The translations under genes and the position numbers were made by a program. Shown here piece after piece: positions 1 to 6,297 of a stretch of DNA of 10,573 nt. Positions within the stretch are counted from its first letter, which is position 1. Each line of letters begins with the position of its first letter. Under the pieces are notes generated by a model that saw nothing but the letters and a program-made list of their open reading frames with translations, did no database searches and was not told the DNA's origin. The DNA lies in the NCBI GenBank assembly GCA_903911805.1, contig CAIWET010000308.1, positions 1 through 10,573 on the forward strand, read 5' to 3'. This stretch comes from an uncultured Ignavibacteria bacterium. GTDB lineage: Bacteria > Bacteroidota > Ignavibacteria > Kapaibacteriales > UBA2268.

Positions 1-34
1 GTAATTTGGTAAAAATTAATTAAAGGATTTTAAT

Positions 35-319
35 ATGAAGAAAATTATTATTTCAGCAATGGCATTTTTATTGTGCATTTCAGTTTTAAATTCTACTGAA
101 ACTAAAACAAAAACTGCTCCTAAGAAAAAAGGAATGATCTCTAAAATTGGTGATGCCGCAACTCGTGGATATGGTTGGCAATTGGGCAAAGAAGCAGCTA
201 AATCAACAGTCGAAGGTGTTAAAAAAGCTGCCAATTCCGAAACAGCAACTAAAATCAAAGAAAAGACTAAAAGTGCTGCAAAAAAAGTAAAGGATAAGGT
301 GACAGATGGGGCTAAGTGA
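35..319 (+). CDS. Small secreted Lys/Ala-rich protein, function unknown
   Basis: This 94-residue protein belongs to no family I recognise. Residues 1-20 look like a Sec signal peptide: a short basic start (MKK), a hydrophobic core, then a polar Ser/Asn/Thr stretch where cleavage is likely. The remaining ~74 residues are strongly basic and hydrophilic, with many Lys, Ala and Thr and no Cys. From about residue 50 the pattern of Ala/Lys/Glu/Val (for example KEAAKSTVEGVKKAA) would make an amphipathic helix and loosely resembles LEA-like or apolipoprotein-like repeats; this is a compositional resemblance only. The start is supported by AAAGGA at 22-27, seven bases before the ATG. Its last 14 bases overlap the next gene, so the two are probably co-transcribed and translationally coupled. 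It is likely periplasmic or surface-associated; no function should be assigned. Confidence 0.72.
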   Translation: MKKIIISAMAFLLCISVLNSTETKTKTAPKKKGMISKIGDAATRGYGWQLGKEAAKSTVEGVKKAANSETATKIKEKTKSAAKKVKDKVTDGAK

Positions 320-761
320 TTTATTTATAGAAATGTATAGAGACAGCAAAAAAGAGCCTAAGATTTCTAGAAAAGAGCTATATGCTGTATCAGCAGGAGT
401 ATTTGGTATTGGATTAATTAATTTTATTTTGGCATTAGGATCTGATCAATTCTCAGGCGATGACCAAATTGCTTGGATTGCAATGAGCGGAGTAATGACA
501 TTTGGTAGTCTTGGTTTTTTCATTTATCTGTTAAAATCTGGTAAAAAGAAAAAAGGTGATGCCCTAAACTCATTGTTTTATACTGTACTGAAAGAGAAAA
601 AAGGAAAAATTACACTAATAGATTTTGCGATGAGAGCAAATATTGAAGCTGATGCTGCAAGAACATTTCTTGAGAAAAAGGCAATTGAATTTTCTGCACA
701 GCCCGAAATAACTGAAGATGGTGAAGTTGTTTATATTTTTGTGAAAACTCAAAATTATTGA
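306..761 (+). CDS. Two-TM membrane protein with possible winged-helix-like C-terminus
   Basis: This 151-residue protein has two predicted membrane helices, at about residues 26-46 and 55-76, separated by a short polar loop (GSDQFSGDDQ). The second is followed by a basic cluster (KSGKKKKGD), which by the positive-inside rule places the N- and C-termini in the cytoplasm. Residues ~85-150 read like a small winged-helix fold: a helix, the segment KGKITLIDFAMRANIEADAARTF (split here as KGKITLIDF, then AMRANIEADAARTF) resembling a helix-turn-helix in which residues are pulled in pairs, then a wing-like ending EDGEVVYIF. Similar short domains occur at the C-termini of many bacterial small membrane proteins of unknown role, so DNA binding is not implied. 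The ATG lies within the end of the upstream gene (14-base overlap), with AAGGAT/AAGG at 290-299 as ribosome binding sequence. Function is unknown. Confidence 0.75.
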   Translation: MGLSDLFIEMYRDSKKEPKISRKELYAVSAGVFGIGLINFILALGSDQFSGDDQIAWIAMSGVMTFGSLGFFIYLLKSGKKKKGDALNSLFYTVLKEKKGKITLIDFAMRANIEADAARTFLEKKAIEFSAQPEITEDGEVVYIFVKTQNY

Positions 762-980
762 GAATAATTACGATAAAATACAAAAAATTGATATAAAATT
801 GATTTCTCAATGGTCTCAACTAATTAAAGTATTCCTTTGTATTTTGTTCAATATTAAAGGATATAGTTAATTTTTTAAAAAATGCTCATTTATTTTTCAT
901 TTTTAACGTTATTATTGAAACTTTAGTTATTTAAAGCCGTCAATTATTTCGTAAAACAAAAATTTGGAAAAGGTAGTGTT
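762..980. other. Intergenic region with short repeats; presumed exporter-operon promoter
   Basis: No gene is visible in these 219 very AT-rich bases. Because the next six genes are tightly spaced, their promoter is most likely here. I find no convincing match to the Bacteroidetes promoter pair (TTTG and TAnnTTTG); the best sigma70-like -10 is TATAGT at 862-867, but its -35 (TTG at 837) is badly spaced. Repeats are present: AAATTGAT at 785-792 and 796-803 (11-base period), TCTCAA at 805-810 and 814-819 (9-base period), and an 8-base inverted repeat ATTGAGAA at 757-764 with TTCTCAAT at 804-811. A 14-base A/T palindrome lies at 870-883. No GC-rich terminator follows the 151-residue gene, so read-through into the operon is possible. 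Confidence 0.4.
966..973 (+). promoter_or_regulatory. Ribosome binding site that supports a TTG start
   Basis: GGAAAAGG ends seven bases before the TTG at 981. The frame upstream of that TTG is closed by TAG at 924-926, and it has no in-frame ATG or GTG that would give a better start except GTA-type non-starts. The TTG directly precedes codons for a good signal peptide (KVIVIISVFLASL), so the purine-rich sequence and the protein agree on this start. Confidence 0.6.
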
Positions 981-2309
981 TTGAAAGTTATAGTTATTAT
1001 CTCGGTTTTTTTAGCAAGTCTAAATCTATTCTCACAGAATTCGTTGGTGCCCAAACAATTGTCATTGGATGATTGTTATGAATTAGCATTAAAAAATAAT
1101 CCTGAAATTTTATTAGCAAAATCGCAAATACCATCTAATGATGCAGCAATTACTGCTGCTTTTGGTACTTTTTTGCCAAGTGTAAATTATAATTTGGGTT
1201 ATAATAGGCAACTGAACTCATCAAGTGCTTATAATATTGGTGGGCAAACTGTATTTCTTCCAATTGGAAATCCTAATTCATTCAATATGGGTATCAATGC
1301 GAGTTATGTTTTATTCAATGGATTTGAGCGTGAGGCGAATTTCAGCAAAGCCAAAACTTTGTTAGAATCAAACGATTTGAATAACAATTTTACTACTAAA
1401 AAAGTCATTAATGAAGTTTATTCAAGATATATGGAAGTTGTCCGCAATATCCAAATTATCAATTTGAGAAAAGAAAGTATCGAGTTATCAAAGAAAGATC
1501 TTGATAAAAGCAAGGCTCAATTTGAAGCTGGAGTAATTCCTAATACAATGATCTATACTCAGGAAGCTGAAATTGGCAATAAAGAACTTGAACTTATTAA
1601 TGCTGAGAATTCTTATAAAATTTCAAAATCTAATTTAATAACTGTCTTAGGATTAAGTCCTGAGCAAAATGTTGAGTTTTTAGAATCAAGCATTCCATCA
1701 ACAATTACAGAAAATGATATTCAAAAATATCATAATGATTTAGGTAATTTCAATTCATTATTACAAACAGCATTAAGTAAAAGATTAGATTATACTTCAT
1801 TAAAATTAAGTGCTCAATCGAAAGAATATGAAATTGATATTGCAAAAAGTAATTATTTCCCAACTGTTTCAGCTTCAGGTGGTTGGAATTGGTCAAATAA
1901 TGAATTTAATCAATTTTCGGATTTAGGCAGATCTTATGTTGGACTAAGTTTATCAGTTCCAATTTTTGATAATTTCAATACAAATTACCAAATTGAAAAT
2001 GCAAAATATCAAGTTAGCCAATCAAAAATTCAATTATTTCAATTAGAGCAATCAATTAAATCAACTCTTCAGAATGCACTTTTAAATTTAGAAGCAGCAG
2101 AAAAGCAAATTGAAATTGCTAAAAGAACAGCTTTTGCTTCTGAAAAGAGTTATGAATCAACAAAAGAAAGATTTAATGGCGGTGTTGCTACAGTTTCTGA
2201 TTATTTTTTAGCAACAAACCAAAAGATAAATTCGCAAATAAATATTTTAACTGCAGTTTATAATTATTATTCTGCAAAAAAACAATTAAATTTCATCATT
2301 GGTGAATAA
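981..2309 (+). CDS. TolC-family outer-membrane efflux channel
   Basis: This 442-residue protein is a TolC/OEP-type exit duct. These are outer-membrane trimers that connect through an adaptor to an inner-membrane pump. Residues 1-19 are a signal peptide (hydrophobic core VIVIISVFLASLNLF, cleavage near S18/Q19). The mature part shows the internal duplication of the family: a helix starting LSLDDCYELALKNNPEI (28-44) and a second repeat starting LLQTALSKRLDYTSLKL (260-276); beta-strand segments with FGTFLPSVNY (61-70) and NYFPTVSASGG (291-301); YVLFNGFERE (109-118) paired with SVPIFDNFN (325-333); and FEAGVIPNTMIYTQEAEI (181-198) paired with FNGGVATVSDYFLATNQ (398-414). The C-terminus YYSAKKQLNFIIGE is typical. 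The start codon appears to be TTG; the next Met (103) would remove the signal peptide and first helix. It is the first gene of the exporter operon, 15 bases before the RDD gene. Confidence 0.93.
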   Translation: MKVIVIISVFLASLNLFSQNSLVPKQLSLDDCYELALKNNPEILLAKSQIPSNDAAITAAFGTFLPSVNYNLGYNRQLNSSSAYNIGGQTVFLPIGNPNSFNMGINASYVLFNGFEREANFSKAKTLLESNDLNNNFTTKKVINEVYSRYMEVVRNIQIINLRKESIELSKKDLDKSKAQFEAGVIPNTMIYTQEAEIGNKELELINAENSYKISKSNLITVLGLSPEQNVEFLESSIPSTITENDIQKYHNDLGNFNSLLQTALSKRLDYTSLKLSAQSKEYEIDIAKSNYFPTVSASGGWNWSNNEFNQFSDLGRSYVGLSLSVPIFDNFNTNYQIENAKYQVSQSKIQLFQLEQSIKSTLQNALLNLEAAEKQIEIAKRTAFASEKSYESTKERFNGGVATVSDYFLATNQKINSQINILTAVYNYYSAKKQLNFIIGE

Positions 2310-2324
2310 TTTTTAGGGGGAAAA

Positions 2325-3011
2325 ATGAAATGTAATAAATGCGGGAATGAATATCCATCTCAATATTATTTTGCTACTGAGGATATTTGCCAAAGTTGTT
2401 TTGAGAAATTAGATGATAATGAAAGAGAAATTGCTTTAAGAAATATGCATCTAATGGATGACGCAATAGATACAAGAGTTGGATTTGGCAGAAGATTTGG
2501 AGCTTTTTTGATAGATGCGATGCTCGTATCAATTATTACTGGAATTGTTATTTATTTTAGCGGATTTTTCACTAATTTTTCTAACTTTATAACTGTTATT
2601 CAGGACATTCCACCAACAAATACATCAGAGATAATGCAAGAATATATGAGCTTCTTTGATGCAAATAAAGTTCACTTTGCTTTAATAACTGGACTTAATC
2701 TTGTTTATTTCTTATTAGAAATATTAATTGGAGCAAGTGTTGGCAAAATGTTATTAGGTATTCAAATAATGTCAAGAGAGAAAGCACCAGCACCAACTTT
2801 GAATTTAATTATTAGATATTCATTGAAGTTCTCTAATTCAATTTTAAGCTTATTGTTCTTTATAACAATGCTTTTTCCTTTAACATTCCTAAATAATTTG
2901 ATTTCATTAGTAATGTTTATAGGATTATTTTTCATATTTGGTCAAAAAAAGCAAACACTGTATGATATGATTTCAAAAACAGCAGTTTATCATAAAATCG
3001 AAGAAAATTAA
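2325..3011 (+). CDS. RDD-family membrane protein with N-terminal zinc ribbon
   Basis: This 228-residue inner-membrane protein begins with a small zinc-ribbon-like module: C3-x2-C6 and C22-x2-C25, 15 residues between the pairs. The RDD domain follows from about residue 55. It has the signature Arg/Asp of the first helix in GRRFGAFLIDAML (55-67; R57 or R56 with D64), GKMLLGIQI (140-148) before the next segment, and the closing Asp in QTLYDMIS (D214). Membrane segments are likely at ~59-80, 117-138, 170-186 and 188-206. RDD proteins have mostly unknown roles; some are linked to ion or solute transport. The ribosome binding site AGGGGG (2315-2320) is the strongest in the operon and lies just before the ATG. 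Its position between the TolC channel (15 bases upstream) and the adaptor (19 bases downstream) suggests a part in exporter assembly or regulation; that is inference. The zinc ribbon should face the cytoplasm. Confidence 0.88.
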   Translation: MKCNKCGNEYPSQYYFATEDICQSCFEKLDDNEREIALRNMHLMDDAIDTRVGFGRRFGAFLIDAMLVSIITGIVIYFSGFFTNFSNFITVIQDIPPTNTSEIMQEYMSFFDANKVHFALITGLNLVYFLLEILIGASVGKMLLGIQIMSREKAPAPTLNLIIRYSLKFSNSILSLLFFITMLFPLTFLNNLISLVMFIGLFFIFGQKKQTLYDMISKTAVYHKIEEN

Positions 3012-3030
3012 TATTAAGGTATATAAAAAA

Positions 3031-4314
3031 ATGGCAAAGAAAAAATCAAAAAAGAAGTTAATTATCTGGTTGAGCATTATATCAGTTATAATTTTTAGTA
3101 TTGTTGCTGGCGTAGTAATGAAAGGTAAACCTCAGCCATTGTCAGTTACAATTGCAAAAGTTGAAAAAAAGACATTAACTCAAACTGTTACTGCAAATGG
3201 TAAAATTGAAGCCGAAACAGAAGTGAAAATCTCATCAGAAACTTCAGGCGAAATTACAGCATTAAATATCAAAGAAGGCGATTCTGTTAGAAAAAGTAGT
3301 TTATTGGCAAGAATCAAACCAGATATTATTGAATCTCAATTAGACCAATTCAAAGCAGCATCAGAAGCTTCAAAAATGGATATTGAAATCCAAAAAGCTG
3401 AATTAGAACGTTCAAAATCAGATTTGGCAAGAATTTCTGATTTATATAAAAAAGAATACGTTTCTAAGCAAGATTTTGATAAAGCAAAAACAGCTTATCA
3501 AGTTGCCGAATCACAATATCAGGCATCTTTGCAAAGATTTAACCAATCAAAAGCTTCATTAAGTCAAATCGAAAAGAGTTTGGCAAGAACTACAATATAT
3601 TCTCCAATCGCAGGAATTGTAACAAAATTATCTGTTGAATTAGGCGAAAAAGTTGTTGGTACTGCTCAAATGCAAGGTACAGAAATGATGAAAATTTCAA
3701 ATCTGAACGTTATGAATGCAATGGTTGATGTTGATGAAAACGACATTGTAAATGTTAAAATTGGCGATAGTGCAACTGTAAAAGTTGATGCTTTGCCAAA
3801 CAAGGAATTAAGAGGAGTAGTGATTGAAATTGGACATTCTGCAACAGCAAGTGCCACTGGATCATCTGACCAAGTTACTAATTTTAAAGTAAAAATCAGA
3901 ATTGTAGATTACGAAAATAAATTAAGACCTGGAATGAGTTGCGAATCAGAAATCAAAACTCAGACAAAAGAAAACGTACTTTCAGTACCACTTCAGGCAG
4001 TAACAATGAGAGAATCATCTTCACAAGCTGAAGCTAAAGCAACTGAAGAAAAAGATATGCCTAATAATGCAGATGATGAAAAAAATAAAAAATCTGTAAA
4101 AATGCAACAAGTAGTCTTTGTTAAAGATGGTAATAAAGTAAAAATGGCAGTGGTTAAAACAGGTATTAGCGAAAAAGGAAATATCGAAATATTAGAGGGT
4201 GTAACTGAAGGTCAAGAGATTGTAAGTGGTTCTTTCTCAATAGTAAGTAAATTACTTCAAGATGGAAGTGATATAAAGATTGATTCATTAAAAATAAAAA
4301 CAAAGAAAGACTAA
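3031..4314 (+). CDS. MacA-type periplasmic adaptor (membrane fusion protein)
   Basis: This 427-residue protein links the inner-membrane pump to the TolC duct. A basic N-terminus (AKKKSKKK) and one membrane anchor (~10-30) are followed by the periplasmic part. The split lipoyl domain is at ~60-98 (SGEITALNIKEGDSVRKSSLL) and ~186-212 (ARTTIYSPIAGIVTKL, GEKVVG). Between them is a helical coiled-coil hairpin (~98-185) rich in Lys, Gln, Ala and Glu, which in this family docks on TolC. A beta-barrel (~225-310, ending LRPGMSCESEI) and a membrane-proximal domain (~315-420) follow. Residues ~327-357 form a charged, low-complexity insert (SSSQAEAKATEEKDM onward) inside or just before the membrane-proximal domain, which helps explain the length above E. 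coli MacA (371). AAGG at 3016-3019 is the ribosome binding sequence. The gene sits directly before its ATPase and permeases, as in macAB operons. Confidence 0.92.
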   Translation: MAKKKSKKKLIIWLSIISVIIFSIVAGVVMKGKPQPLSVTIAKVEKKTLTQTVTANGKIEAETEVKISSETSGEITALNIKEGDSVRKSSLLARIKPDIIESQLDQFKAASEASKMDIEIQKAELERSKSDLARISDLYKKEYVSKQDFDKAKTAYQVAESQYQASLQRFNQSKASLSQIEKSLARTTIYSPIAGIVTKLSVELGEKVVGTAQMQGTEMMKISNLNVMNAMVDVDENDIVNVKIGDSATVKVDALPNKELRGVVIEIGHSATASATGSSDQVTNFKVKIRIVDYENKLRPGMSCESEIKTQTKENVLSVPLQAVTMRESSSQAEAKATEEKDMPNNADDEKNKKSVKMQQVVFVKDGNKVKMAVVKTGISEKGNIEILEGVTEGQEIVSGSFSIVSKLLQDGSDIKIDSLKIKTKKD

Positions 4315-4325
4315 GGTTTTTATCA

Positions 4326-5036
4326 ATGGATAAAAGTAATACAATTATTGACATCGGAAATATCTCAAAAGTATATGAAATGGGTGGCGAACCTGTTTAT
4401 GCTATCAGAGATATCTCTTTGGAAATTAAAAAGAATGAGTATTTAGCTATTATGGGTCCATCTGGTTCAGGTAAATCTACATTGATGAATATTTTAGGTT
4501 GTCTTGATACTCCTACTACCGGAAGATATTTCTTCAAGGGCAATGATATTAATGATATGACCGATAATGACCTTGCTGAAATCAGAAATAGAGAGATTGG
4601 TTTTGTTTTCCAAACTTTCAATTTATTACCAAGATCTTCTGCACTTAAAAATGTTGAATTGCCACTGATTTATTCAGGAATGAAAAAATCGGAAAGAGAT
4701 GAAATTGCGCGTAACACACTTATAGATGTTGGATTAGCTGACAGAATCAGCCATAAACCAAATGAGTTATCTGGAGGTCAGAGGCAAAGAGTAGCAGTTG
4801 CTAGAGCCTTAGTTACTAGTCCATCAATTATTTTGGCTGATGAACCAACAGGAAACCTTGATTCAAAAACTGGTGTTGAAATTATGCATCTTTTTTATGA
4901 ATTATGGAAAAAAGGTAATACAATTATATTGGTTACTCACGAAGAAGAAATTGCATTACACGCAAATAGAATTATCAGATTAAGAGATGGTTTAGTGGAA
5001 CGAGACGAAATTAATCATCATCAAAGAATTGAGTAA
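4326..5036 (+). CDS. MacB/LolD-type ABC transporter ATP-binding protein
   Basis: This 236-residue cytoplasmic ATPase powers the exporter. All ABC motifs are intact: A-loop region around YAIRDIS (Tyr25), Walker A GPSGSGKST (44-52), Q-loop FQTFNLLPR (Q96), signature LSGGQRQRVAVARAL (148-162), Walker B IILADEPTGNLDS (168-180, catalytic E173) and H-loop VTHEEEIA (H205). The segment LLPRSSALKNVELPLIYSG and the ADEPTGNLDS motif are characteristic of the MacB/LolD/FtsE group. Length is that of a free-standing ATPase; in E. coli MacB this domain is fused to the permease, whereas here the permeases are the next two genes. AAGG at 4313-4316 overlaps the stop codon of the adaptor gene and provides the ribosome binding site, 11 bases between genes. 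The downstream permease starts three bases after the stop, so the products are likely made in step. Confidence 0.95.
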   Translation: MDKSNTIIDIGNISKVYEMGGEPVYAIRDISLEIKKNEYLAIMGPSGSGKSTLMNILGCLDTPTTGRYFFKGNDINDMTDNDLAEIRNREIGFVFQTFNLLPRSSALKNVELPLIYSGMKKSERDEIARNTLIDVGLADRISHKPNELSGGQRQRVAVARALVTSPSIILADEPTGNLDSKTGVEIMHLFYELWKKGNTIILVTHEEEIALHANRIIRLRDGLVERDEINHHQRIE

Positions 5037-5039
5037 TTT

Positions 5040-6296
5040 ATGATTATTGCAGAATTTAATGAATCTATCAAATTAGCTTATGACTCAATCAAATCGAATA
5101 AGCTCAGGTCTTTTTTGGCTGCGCTTGGAGTAGTTATTGGTATTTCATTTGTAATTTTAATGGGTTGGGTTCTTCAAGGATTAGATAAAACTATGGAAGA
5201 TTCTATCAATCTTATGGGGCAAGATATGATTTATCTTGACAAATGGGATTGGGCTGGAGGTCATACAAATAAAAAAGTTGACCAGAGAAAAGATATCAGC
5301 TATAGTCAGGCAAAAGAACTCTCCAAAAGAATGACACAGTCTGTTATGGCATTTCCACAGGCTTGGAAATGGAATAATCAGATTAAATATAAAAATGAAA
5401 AGTTTTCTGGTTTAATCGTTCAGGGAACTACTTACGAAAATGGTTTGATTCCTGAAGGAACAGTTACCGATGGAAGATTCTTTACTCAAATGGACGACCA
5501 ATTTGGAAGTAAAGTTGTGGTTTTGGGCTCAAAAGCAAAAGAAACAATTTTTCCCAATGAAGATGCGATAGGCAAAACTATTGATGTGAATGGACATAAA
5601 CTATTGGTTATTGGAGTAGTAAAGAAACAGGGTACAATGATGATGGACTTTGTAGACACAAAAGTATATATCCCATTAAGTGCATTTCTCCAAATATACA
5701 ATGACCAAAGAAGGCGATCATTTACAGTAGTTATGAAAGCTGGAGACCAAACAAACTTAGATAACGTTAGGGAAGAGGCAAAAGGATTGATGAGAGAAAT
5801 CAGGAATCTTAAACCTGGTGAAGACGAAGATTTTTCCTTGAATGAAACAAAGAATTTCCAGGCATTTGTTGATAACCTTAGAATTTATGTTTGGGGTGTT
5901 GGAATTGGTATGACTATTCTCTCTTTCATAGTGGGCATAATTGGAATAATGAATATTATGTTTGTTTCCGTTGCTGAAAGAACTAAAGAAATTGGAATAC
6001 GTAAAGCAATTGGTGCAAAGAATCGCTCGATTTTGATGCAATTTATTGTTGAGTCTGCTTTCTTATGCTTCGTTGGAGCTATGATGGCATATATAATTTG
6101 CTCGATATTTATTTTTGCATTGGCAACAATTTTACCGAAATTTGTTCCTCAGACCTCATTCTTAAGCCCAGTAATGCCTTATGAATTTTTAATTATTGCA
6201 TCAGTTGTTTCAATTTTTGTTGGTATTTTAGCAGGATTTATTCCAGCTTTAAGAGCAGCAAAATTAGATCCAGTGGATGCTTTGAGGTACGAATAA
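5040..6296 (+). CDS. MacB-type ABC transporter permease, first of a pair
   Basis: This 418-residue inner-membrane protein has the layout of the MacB/FtsX permeases: an amphipathic N-terminus with LAYDSIKSNKLRSFLAALG (12-30), membrane helix 1 (~24-46), a large periplasmic domain (~47-282, the MacB periplasmic core) and three C-terminal helices (~283-310, 335-362, 383-403). The FtsX-domain signature VAERTKEIGIRKAIGAKNRS is at 311-330, and the end FIPALRAAKLDPVDALRYE is typical. The periplasmic domain has MACB-core features such as GRFFTQ and VVVLGSKAKETIFPNEDAIGK (split VVVLGSKAKETIF, PNEDAIGK). Proteins of this group do not carry substrate through the membrane; they pass ATP-driven movement to the periplasmic side. 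The ATG is three bases after the ATPase stop with no clear Shine-Dalgarno sequence, suggesting translational coupling. It differs clearly from the next gene, so a heterodimer is likely. Confidence 0.93.
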   Translation: MIIAEFNESIKLAYDSIKSNKLRSFLAALGVVIGISFVILMGWVLQGLDKTMEDSINLMGQDMIYLDKWDWAGGHTNKKVDQRKDISYSQAKELSKRMTQSVMAFPQAWKWNNQIKYKNEKFSGLIVQGTTYENGLIPEGTVTDGRFFTQMDDQFGSKVVVLGSKAKETIFPNEDAIGKTIDVNGHKLLVIGVVKKQGTMMMDFVDTKVYIPLSAFLQIYNDQRRRSFTVVMKAGDQTNLDNVREEAKGLMREIRNLKPGEDEDFSLNETKNFQAFVDNLRIYVWGVGIGMTILSFIVGIIGIMNIMFVSVAERTKEIGIRKAIGAKNRSILMQFIVESAFLCFVGAMMAYIICSIFIFALATILPKFVPQTSFLSPVMPYEFLIIASVVSIFVGILAGFIPALRAAKLDPVDALRYE

Positions 6297-6297
6297 T

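Noticed and set aside
74..76. Cys14 of the small secreted protein considered as a lipoprotein lipobox
   Set aside because: The context FLLC lacks the small residues before Cys, and the hydrophobic core continues beyond it, so a normal signal peptide fits better.
16..258. Open minus-strand frame opposite the small secreted gene
   Set aside because: It is antisense to a gene with a good ribosome binding site and signal peptide, shows no recognisable domain, and has no convincing start context.
870..883. Perfect A/T palindrome (six T followed by six A, flanked by A and T) considered as a terminator
   Set aside because: It has no G-C pairs and no loop, so it would not form a stable RNA hairpin; such palindromes are common in DNA of this composition.
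3666..6041. Several minus-strand open frames opposite the adaptor, ATPase and first permease (for example 3666-3857, 4166-4354, 4397-4621, 5486-5701, 5757-6041)
   Set aside because: All lie inside well-supported plus-strand genes and give low-complexity hydrophobic or Ser/Asn-rich translations, as expected for antisense shadows in AT-rich DNA.
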